Positions 48,141-55,393 of a DNA stretch of 64,000 nt are shown here, piece after piece; the stretch's first letter is position 1; each line of letters begins with the position of its first letter. Location of the stretch: the NCBI GenBank assembly GCA_964489015.1, contig CAZAXD010000004.1, forward strand, positions 1 to 64,000. Direction: 5' to 3'. The position numbers and the translations under genes are program-made. The notes under the pieces are model-generated. The model was not told the origin of the DNA, did no database searches, and worked only from the letters and a program-made list of their open reading frames with translations. The stretch comes from JAPYWM01 sp964489015 (GTDB lineage Bacteria; Bacteroidota; Bacteroidia; SpSt-205).

Positions 48141-49739
48141 ATGCTCGGGGTTGCTTTAGCGGTGTACTTGGGAGCCAGCTTGGTAGTGGGGTGGCTTGGA
48201 CGAGGACGTGCCCAAGAAACAAGGGTTGATTACTTTGCGGCTGGGCGACGCATGCCTTGGTGGGCTGCAGCGCTTAGCATGGTTGCGACGACCTTTGCTG
48301 TCGATACACCATTAGCCATTACGGAGTATGTACGAGAGGGGGGCTTAGCCGCTAATTGGCGCTGGTGGAATATGCTCATAGGAGGCATGGTGAGTACGGT
48401 GGTCTTTGCACCGCTGTGGCGACGTACGGGTGTCATCACCGATAGTGAGTTTATCACCCTGCGTTATGGTGATAATCGCGTGACCCGATTTCTTCGGGGT
48501 TTTCGTGCCGTGTATATGGGCCTATTTATCAATTTGCTTGTGATGGGATGGGTTCAGCTTGCTATGAAAACGGTATTGGAGGTTTTTTTAGGCTTGGAGG
48601 GCTGGTCTGTGTGGGCTGTACTGGGCGTATGTACGGCGGTGACGATGTTCTATACCTGGTGGGGCGGGCTGAGTAGTGTGATTTGGACGGACCTTTTGCA
48701 ATTTGGTCTGGCGTTGACCTCGACCACTTTGTTGATGATTCGGGTGCTAAAGGCAGTAGACCTTTCACAGGTGCCAGCTTGGTCTCAAGTCTTTTGGCCC
48801 TCGGCAGCGCATTTAGGCTGGGGGGTTGGTGGGATGGTAGCCTTTTTAGGCGTACAATGGTGGGCTAGCTGGTACCCGGGTGCCGAGCCTGGTGGAGGGG
48901 GTTATGTGCTACAGCGGATGGCAGCTACGCCCTCCCCCAAAGAGGCCCAGAAAGCCTTAGCCCTGTTTCAGGTTCTGCACTACATCGTGCGGCCGATAAC
49001 GTGGTTTTCTGTGGCATTGGCGTCCTTGCTTGTATTGCCCACCCTTACGGATCACAAAGCCGCTTACCTCCTCATGGCCCAGAAGTTCCTTTCGCCGCAT
49101 GAGCAGATTTTTTTACTCATAGGGCTGGTCGGCGCTTATATGAGCACCATTTCTACCCACCTCAATTGGGGCGCTTCTTACATAGCGAATGACCTTGGGT
49201 TACCTGAGCGGCGCAGCTTGGTAGCGGGAAAGGGCTTTACGCTGGGGCTCGGTGTGCTTAGCTTAGGCCTGGTCTCCATCATGCACAGCATTGCCGGCGC
49301 TTGGAATTTGCTACTAGAGACGGGGGCTGGTGTGGGTTTTGTCCTATTAGCTCGGTGGTTTTGGCGGCGCATCTCGATATGGAGTGAGTTTACTGCGCTT
49401 ATTGCGCCCCTGGTTGGGTACCTGCTCTTTCATGAGGGAGTGGGTTGGTCTTTTCCCGATAGCTACTTAGCTACGGTAACCTGGACGGTTTGCCTCGTAA
49501 TAGGGGTGAGTTTCGTAGCTGGGCCCACGCCGCCGAGTTTATGGAAGCAGTTTCAGGCGCAGGTCCGGCCTACTTTCTCCTGGTGGCATCTGGGACTTAT
49601 CGGGTTAGGGGTGGTAGGGGGATATGCGTTGCTATGGGGGCTACTATCGGCATTTACGGCGCAGTTTTCGTGGGGCAGCCTGGTCGTAGGTGGACTTATG
49701 CTGATTGCATTTTTTCACGGTGTGGCTCGGATGGGGTAG
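48141..49739 (+). CDS. sodium:solute symporter family (SSS) transporter
   Basis: 532 residues with about 13 membrane helices. SSS family features: DYFAAGRRMPWWAAALSMVA in the first loop and helix, a sodium-site region around FAVDTPLAITEYVREGG, SEFITLRYGDNRVTRFLRGF, and AYMSTISTHLNWGASYIANDL in the conserved core. Predicted Na+-coupled import of an organic solute; the substrate is not determinable. The start is 59 bp from the divergent leader ORF of TrpB2; an aromatic amino acid or indole substrate would be attractive but is speculation. Confidence 0.88.
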   Translation: MLGVALAVYLGASLVVGWLGRGRAQETRVDYFAAGRRMPWWAAALSMVATTFAVDTPLAITEYVREGGLAANWRWWNMLIGGMVSTVVFAPLWRRTGVITDSEFITLRYGDNRVTRFLRGFRAVYMGLFINLLVMGWVQLAMKTVLEVFLGLEGWSVWAVLGVCTAVTMFYTWWGGLSSVIWTDLLQFGLALTSTTLLMIRVLKAVDLSQVPAWSQVFWPSAAHLGWGVGGMVAFLGVQWWASWYPGAEPGGGGYVLQRMAATPSPKEAQKALALFQVLHYIVRPITWFSVALASLLVLPTLTDHKAAYLLMAQKFLSPHEQIFLLIGLVGAYMSTISTHLNWGASYIANDLGLPERRSLVAGKGFTLGLGVLSLGLVSIMHSIAGAWNLLLETGAGVGFVLLARWFWRRISIWSEFTALIAPLVGYLLFHEGVGWSFPDSYLATVTWTVCLVIGVSFVAGPTPPSLWKQFQAQVRPTFSWWHLGLIGLGVVGGYALLWGLLSAFTAQFSWGSLVVGGLMLIAFFHGVARMG

Positions 49740-49751
49740 AGAATCTTTTTC

Positions 49752-49759
49752 TAATTTTG
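49752..49759 (+). promoter_or_regulatory. -7 promoter box TAATTTTG of the decayed TPR-SpoIIE gene
   Basis: Consensus box directly before ATGATG, 3 nt before the likely original ATG at 49763; the promoter is intact although the gene is broken. Confidence 0.55.
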
Positions 49760-49762
49760 ATG

Positions 49763-52113
49763 ATGCTTCCATCTCGATGGTGGTTTGTGCCACTTGCCTT
49801 CTGTTGTTTTGCTTCGGCCCAGGACTATCGTGGACTCACTACGCAGGCAGGCTGCTCTTTGTGAGGTGGATACCACCTGTAGCCGAATCTATTACGAACT
49901 GGGCATGACTCTGAGTGTAAATGAAATGGAGTCAGCGATGATTTTTTGCCGCGCTTGCATGGAGCATGCTAAGCGAGCTAAGGACTACTTCTGGCAAGCT
50001 AAAGGCCTTGCCTGCATAGCCGCTTGCATTTACTACCAAGATGATTACAAGGGAGCAATCCAGTATTTCGACTCGGCTCTTCGGGTGCTTCATCTTCATC
50101 GGCTCACGGCTTCGCGTATATCGTCAGAGGCAACAAAGTTTCAGATCTTTCTGCTTAGAAACTTAGCCATGTTTTACGTAATGAACGACCAACTGGCTGA
50201 CTGGGAATGTTACTATAACATCTCTTATGAAGAGGCTAAAGCCAGCTACGACACAAATGGCATGGCAATAGCGCTGGAGGGCATAGGGAATATCCACTAC
50301 AGTCGGCTCAATCTCCTTGCAGCTTTAGACTACTACCAGCAGTCTCTGGCTTTGATACGTGCCATTGGTGGCGATGAGACTAGCGTCTTGTCGGCTATAG
50401 CCAATGCCCATAATTAAAAGATTCTGCCTTAGCCTATCAATTTGAGGTGCTAAAGCGGGCAGAAGCTGCTCAGAATCAGCGCATGGCTATCATGGTTCTC
50501 CTTAACATAGGCGTGACCTATGCTTCTACTGGTGCTTTTGAAAAAGCCATTGCCTACTACGATAAGGCCTTGTCAATTGCCGAAAAGTACGGTTTCAGGT
50601 ACCAATTGGCCAAACTCTTACTTAATCGTGCCGCCTGCTTAGCGAATATGAAGCGTTATGAACAGGCCATCCCTGAGTATGAAAAAGCGCTTGCTTTGTA
50701 TGAAGAGTTAGGGGATGTGAACGGGAAATGGATGGTTCGATTAAATATCGCTGTGCTCAAACAGAACCAGGGCCTGTACGAGCAAGCAGCTCAAGAACTT
50801 AATAGCCTGATATCGGATTGCGGGCAGGTTGCTCCCCGGGATTTCATCACGCGAGCGCATTTATCAGCGGTGTTTGCCCTGCAAAAATAGGGACGTCTCC
50901 GGGAGGCTGCTCATCACCTGCGAAGGGCCATTCAAATAGCTGAGCGCATTAGTGACATCAAACTGCTTTCCGATGTCTATGAAATGGCCCATAATTACTA
51001 CAAGGAAACGGGTCAACCTGGTAAGGCCCTAGAGGCTTATGAGCGGTTTATTGCATATCGCGACAGTGTGCGCAGCGTCGATAATCAAAAAGCCCTTGTT
51101 GCTCAAGAGTTGACCTACGCTTATGAAAAGCAGCGTGCACTGGACCAGGCTGAGCATCAAAAAACCCTCTTGGCCCAAGAGCTTAAGACTCAGAGCCAAA
51201 GACAGTGGCTTTACATTATCGGTTCGATCTTGGCTGGGGTGCTTATTCTGCTGGGAGTGGTGGTGTGGTTTCTGCGGTTAACTCAGCGACAAAAGCGGGC
51301 TATCAGCGTTGCCAATGCCGAGCTGGCTGAGAAAAACCGCATCATCCAGCAAAAAAACCAGGATATTTTAGACAGCATACACTACGCTAAGCGGATTCAG
51401 GAGGCTATTTTGCCGACATCAGGCCGATGGCAGCAGTACTTCCCGAATAGCTTTGTCCTGTACCTGCTGAGAGATATTGTAGCGGGTGATTTTTACTGGA
51501 TGGAGGCAGTAGGAAGTTACCTGTACTTAGCGGTCTGTGACTGTACGGGGCACGGCGTGCCAGGGGCGATGGTTAGCGTCGTTTGTAGTAGTGCCCTTAC
51601 CCGGGCCGTACGAGAAGAGGGGCTTCAAGGTACGGGTGAGATTCTTGATCGGGTGCGCGATCTGGTCATCGAAACGTTTAAAATCGAGGGCAATAAGCAC
51701 CTTAGAGATGGCATGGACGCGCTACTGGTTCGGTTTGATACTCTCAATCCGACTCAAATTGAATTTACTGGGGCCAACCGCAATCTGTGGCTTGTGCATC
51801 AGGGCCGTCTCGTCGAGGTGAAAGGGGACCGTTAACCCGTAGGTTGGCTTGAGTCCATGAAGCCCTTTACGAGTCAAGTCCTCGATCTGCCGCCGGGGAG
51901 TACACTTTTCTTTCTTAAGGATGGGTATATGGACCAGTTTCGGGTGGGGGCTGGGGAAAAGCTCAAGACCAAACGGGTCAAGGAGTATATCACAAGCTTA
52001 GGGGGGTGGAGCCGGCTGAGCAGCGGGCGGCGCTTTTGACTTTTTTTGAGGCGTGGCGGGGCAATGGCGCTCAGATCGATGATGTGACGGTCGTAGGGGT
52101 GCGCGTAGGGTAG
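49763..52113 (+). pseudogene. TPR-SpoIIE (PP2C-type) phosphatase pseudogene
   Basis: Pieces of one gene lie in different frames. Signal peptide MLPSRWWFVPLAFCCFASAQ starts at 49763; a frameshift near 49820-49840 moves to the frame with LRRQAALCEVDTTCSRIYYE and TPR repeats; a second frameshift near 50413-50419 separates ANAHN from LKDSALAYQFEV. TAG at 50888-50890 and TAA at 51833-51835 interrupt the frame, and a third shift falls in a G6 run at 52001-52006, after which the frame ends in the conserved DDVTVVGVRVG. Between them are a membrane helix, a coiled-coil and SpoIIE motifs RIQEAILP, GDFYW, DCTGHGVPGA. Five independent lesions argue for true decay. It resembles the SpoIIE part of 55390-58122. 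Confidence 0.86.
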
Positions 52114-52115
52114 TG

Positions 52116-52123
52116 TACTTTTG
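52116..52123 (+). promoter_or_regulatory. -7 promoter box TACTTTTG of aspS
   Basis: Perfect consensus; 5 nt before GTG 52129 and 2 nt before GTG 52126. Confidence 0.65.
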
Positions 52124-52128
52124 CGGTG

Positions 52129-53859
52129 GTGGAATCGACCTCCTATCGAAGCATGGGCTGTGGGGCCCTGCGAGAATCGCACATTGGCCAGCAAGTCCAG
52201 GTTGCTGGCTGGGTTCGGCGCGTGCGCGACCTAGGCAAGTTTGTGTTTGTGGACCTTCGGGACCGCAGCGGTATCGTTCAGTTGTATGCGCTGCAGGACT
52301 CACCCTGGTATGCGCCGCTCAAGGCCCTAGGCCGGGAGTGGGTGATCCGCGCAGTCGGTACCGTTCGTCGTCGGGAAAGCCCTAATCCCCAACTCCCTAC
52401 AGGGTTTGTCGAGATTGAAGTGACGGACGTCGTCGTCCTCAATGAAGCGAAAGTCCCGCCCTTTCTAATCGAAGACGAGACGAACGCCCAAGAAGAGCTG
52501 CGGTTACGGTATCGGTATCTCGATTTACGGCGGCCGATCATGCAGGAGCGTCTCATGCGCCGGGCTGAGATGGTGCGGGTCGTACGAGAATATTTGCGAT
52601 CCCGGGGTTTTGTCGAGGTGGAGACGCCTATGCTCATTCGATCCACGCCGGAGGGGGCTCGAGATTTTGTCGTACCATCTCGCCTAAGGCCTGGAGCTTT
52701 TTATGCGTTACCGCAGTCGCCCCAACTCCTCAAGCAACTGCTTGTAATAGCGGGGCTAGATCGCTACTACCAAATTGCGCGCTGCTTTCGAGATGAGGAC
52801 TATCGAGGCGATCGCCAAGCGGAATTTTCTCAGATCGACTGTGAAATGAGTTTTGTGACGCGAGAGGATTTGTTATCGGTCTTTGAGGGATTAGTACAGG
52901 CGGTTTTCGAGCAGGTAGCGGGCGTGACCTTAGAACCGCTGCCGCGCTATACTTATGCGGAGGTCATGGCGCGTTACGGCTCCGACAAGCCGGATTTGCG
53001 CTATGGGCTTAGCTGGCAAGCCGTTTCGGCTTGGCCTGGCGCTCAAAAGGTCCCCTTTTTAGTAGGCAAGCAGCTCCATTTTCTCTGGGTAGAGGGGGCT
53101 AAGGCCACTCGCCGGCAGCAAGACACCTGGACCCAACTGGCCAGGGACCAAGGCGCCTCAGCTATAGCCATCATCCAAAAAGCAGCGGAACAGGTTCAGT
53201 CTTCCCTGACTAAGTTTTTAGGGCCGGCTGATTGGGATGGACTTTTGCCGCCCAGCGATGGTTTAGGTCTGTTAGTGGCCTTGGATAGGCCCGCCTATGC
53301 TGTCTTGGGGGTGCTGCGCAGTGCTGTCATTCGTGATTTGAATCTACCACCTCAGCGCTCCTGGTCCGTGCTGTGGGTGATTGACTTTCCCCTGTATGAA
53401 CTGGATGCGGAGGGTCGTCTCACCGCTGCCCATCATCCTTTTGTGCATCCTCATCCGGATGACATTGACTTGCTTGAGACGGATCCACTCAAGGTCCGGG
53501 GGCTGGCGTATGACCTGGTGATTAATGGGAATGAGATCATGAGCGGTAGCCTGCGCTGTCACACAGCTGAATTACAAAAGCGGGTTTTGGCTCAACTGGG
53601 CTTTTCAGAAGCGGAAGCGGAGGCGCGGTTTGGGTTTTTGTTGGAGGCCCTTTCACATGGGGCGCCACCCCATGGAGGCTGTGCTTTTGGACTAGACCGG
53701 TGGGTCATGCTCATGGTGGGGGGAGAAAGTCTTCGAGATGTGATAGCGTTTCCTAAGACGGCTAGCGGCCTGGACCTCATGCTTGGGGCGCCAGCCCCCT
53801 TAGCGCCGGACCAACTGAACGAGATCCTAAGTTGGTTACAACCTAGCCCAGATTCCTAA
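52129..53859 (+). CDS. aspS: aspartate-tRNA ligase
   Basis: 576 residues, the usual bacterial length including the insertion domain. Anticodon-binding OB fold at the N-terminus (VAGWVRRVRDLGKFVFVDLR), class II motif 2 in QIARCFRDEDYRGDRQAEF followed by SQIDCEMSF, and motif 3 GAPPHGGCAFGLDRWVMLM. Two adjacent GTG codons (52126 and 52129) could start translation; 52129 is preferred from the spacing to the -7 box. Whether it also charges tRNA-Asn cannot be judged here. Confidence 0.95.
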   Translation: MESTSYRSMGCGALRESHIGQQVQVAGWVRRVRDLGKFVFVDLRDRSGIVQLYALQDSPWYAPLKALGREWVIRAVGTVRRRESPNPQLPTGFVEIEVTDVVVLNEAKVPPFLIEDETNAQEELRLRYRYLDLRRPIMQERLMRRAEMVRVVREYLRSRGFVEVETPMLIRSTPEGARDFVVPSRLRPGAFYALPQSPQLLKQLLVIAGLDRYYQIARCFRDEDYRGDRQAEFSQIDCEMSFVTREDLLSVFEGLVQAVFEQVAGVTLEPLPRYTYAEVMARYGSDKPDLRYGLSWQAVSAWPGAQKVPFLVGKQLHFLWVEGAKATRRQQDTWTQLARDQGASAIAIIQKAAEQVQSSLTKFLGPADWDGLLPPSDGLGLLVALDRPAYAVLGVLRSAVIRDLNLPPQRSWSVLWVIDFPLYELDAEGRLTAAHHPFVHPHPDDIDLLETDPLKVRGLAYDLVINGNEIMSGSLRCHTAELQKRVLAQLGFSEAEAEARFGFLLEALSHGAPPHGGCAFGLDRWVMLMVGGESLRDVIAFPKTASGLDLMLGAPAPLAPDQLNEILSWLQPSPDS

Positions 53860-53860
53860 T

Positions 53861-53868
53861 TACCTTTG
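53861..53868 (+). promoter_or_regulatory. -7 promoter box TACCTTTG of the 82-residue protein gene
   Basis: Perfect consensus, 4 nt before GTG 53873, starting 1 bp after the aspS stop. Confidence 0.72.
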
Positions 53869-53872
53869 TCGG

Positions 53873-54121
53873 GTGAGTCCCCAAAAAGCGCTGGACGCAT
53901 TAGAGGCGCTTTTTCGGCGAAATGGCTACGAGGTGCGCTATGCCAAAGGTACATTTAGAGGTGGTGCGTGTCGGCTTCTTGAGCGGCGCATTGTCCTGCT
54001 CAATCGCGCCTATCCGCCGGCTGGGCGGGTTTATGCGTTGGCGACGATAGCGACACACCTGCGAGAAAAGCTGGAGCTTAAGCCTGAAGAGGAGGAGCTC
54101 CTCAAGCGTTATGGCTTGTGA
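53873..54121 (+). CDS. conserved small protein, unknown function
   Basis: 82 residues, GTG start fixed by the -7 box. Sequence has LEALFRRNGYEVRYAKGTFRGG (start of motif) and CRLLERRIVLLNR, and a helical C-terminus rich in Glu and Lys. Similar short proteins with a G-x-F-x-G-G-xC-x-L pattern occur in Bacteroidota, but I know no function. The stop overlaps the next start in GTGA, so it is coupled to the MBL hydrolase. Confidence 0.75.
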   Translation: MSPQKALDALEALFRRNGYEVRYAKGTFRGGACRLLERRIVLLNRAYPPAGRVYALATIATHLREKLELKPEEEELLKRYGL

Positions 54122-54891
54122 GGCTCGTTTTTTTAGGGACGGGTACGAGTCAGGGGGTTCCCGTAATCGGTTGTCGGTGTCCTGTTTGTCTATCGGACGA
54201 TCCGGCTGATCAGCGGCTGCGCAGTTCGGTGGCGTTATTTGTACGGGACAAGGTATGGGTGATCGATACGGGACCGGACTTTCGTCAGCAAGCCCTACGC
54301 GCAGCCCTGCCTACCGTCGATGCCGTTCTGTTTACCCACGCTCACAAGGACCACACGGCCGGCTTAGATGATGTACGGCCTTATAACTACCTCCAGGAAA
54401 AGCGTATTCCCATTTTTGCAGACCCCGTAGCTGGGCAACAACTCCGCCGAGAATATAGCTATGCTTTTAGCGAGCCGTATTATCCGGGGGTACCGTTATT
54501 GGACTTATGGGAGGTGGAGCCTTTGGCTCCTTTCTGCCTGCATGAGGTGGAGGTTTGGCCCCTGCCCCTGTGTCATCATCGACTACCGATTTTGGGGTAT
54601 AAGGTAGGCAAGTTAGCTTATCTAACCGACGTCAGTGCGATTCCCGAGGAGACCTGGCCCTACTTAGAGGGGTTGGAGGTTTTGGTGTTGAATGCCCTTC
54701 GGCGCGAGCCGCACATTTCACATTTGCATTTAGAAGCGGCCCTGGCTATTATTGAGCGGCTAGCGCCCCGGCAGGCTTTCCTGACACACATTAGCCACCT
54801 GATGGGAAGGCATGCGGAGGTACAAAAAAGCCTACCGCGGCGAGTAGCTTTAGCGTATGATGGTTTGATAATTGAAATTTCCGACCCCTGA
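54118..54891 (+). CDS. metallo-beta-lactamase-fold hydrolase, PhnP-like
   Basis: 257 residues. The N-terminal LGTGTSQGVPVIGCRCPVC with CxC-x2-C is typical of PhnP-type MBL proteins, which carry an extra zinc site; catalytic metal motif FTHAHKDHTAGLDDVR (HxHxDH), then LPLCHHRLPILGYK and YLTDVS. PhnP is a cyclic-phosphodiesterase, and stand-alone homologs in Bacteroidota probably hydrolyse a phosphodiester or related metabolite. GTG start overlapping the previous stop. Confidence 0.87.
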   Translation: MRLVFLGTGTSQGVPVIGCRCPVCLSDDPADQRLRSSVALFVRDKVWVIDTGPDFRQQALRAALPTVDAVLFTHAHKDHTAGLDDVRPYNYLQEKRIPIFADPVAGQQLRREYSYAFSEPYYPGVPLLDLWEVEPLAPFCLHEVEVWPLPLCHHRLPILGYKVGKLAYLTDVSAIPEETWPYLEGLEVLVLNALRREPHISHLHLEAALAIIERLAPRQAFLTHISHLMGRHAEVQKSLPRRVALAYDGLIIEISDP

Positions 54892-54907
54892 GTCTAGCCC
54901 GAACGCG

Positions 54908-54915
54908 TATCTTTG
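54908..54915 (+). promoter_or_regulatory. -7 promoter box TATCTTTG of the PEBP gene
   Basis: Perfect consensus, 4 nt before ATG 54920; decides the start against the in-frame codon at 54872. Confidence 0.72.
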
Positions 54916-54919
54916 TCTA

Positions 54920-55393
54920 ATGCGGTGGTTTGCTATTTTGGTAATAAGCGGCTGGGCGCAGCCGCTGCAAATTACCGTAGAGCGTTATGCGCTTGGTGAC
55001 TTTCTTCGGGCTGAACACACGTGTGACGGGGCTAATATCCCGCCGCTCATCACCTGGCGGCCTATCCCTCAGGCCAAGGCGTACGTAGTATGGTTTTATG
55101 ACCCCGATGCTCCGACTGACACGTTTACGCACTGGCTGGTGGTTAATTATCGCGACACGACCCTGGGCCCTCGACAAGCCCAGCTTGGCCTAGCCAACGA
55201 CTTTGGTCAGATAGGGTACAGTGGGCCATGCCCACCCAAGCGGGATAAACCGCATCGCTATGTTATTCGGGTTTATGGCCTTAGTGTTCCCATCAAGGTG
55301 CGTACCGACGCAAACTGGTCAGACGTAAGAGACGCTCTGCGAGGCTTGGTCCTTAGTCAAGGCGAATATACCTTGCGGTACCAACGTCAATGA
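54920..55393 (+). CDS. YbhB/YbcL-type phosphatidylethanolamine-binding-like protein
   Basis: 157 residues beginning with a signal peptide (MRWFAILVISGWAQ). PEBP-fold motifs: HTCDGANIPPLITWRPIP, FYDPDAPTDTFTHWLVVNY and GYSGPCPPKRDKPHRYVIRV. The bacterial proteins are related to Raf kinase inhibitor protein; ligand and role are not established. The secretory signal places this one in the periplasm. The stop overlaps the next gene in ATGA. Confidence 0.9.
   Translation: MRWFAILVISGWAQPLQITVERYALGDFLRAEHTCDGANIPPLITWRPIPQAKAYVVWFYDPDAPTDTFTHWLVVNYRDTTLGPRQAQLGLANDFGQIGYSGPCPPKRDKPHRYVIRVYGLSVPIKVRTDANWSDVRDALRGLVLSQGEYTLRYQRQ

Noticed and set aside
49785..52039. Four separate genes instead of one pseudogene between the symporter and aspS
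   Set aside because: The fragments join into one continuous TPR-SpoIIE protein when frames are shifted, and the internal pieces lack proper starts.
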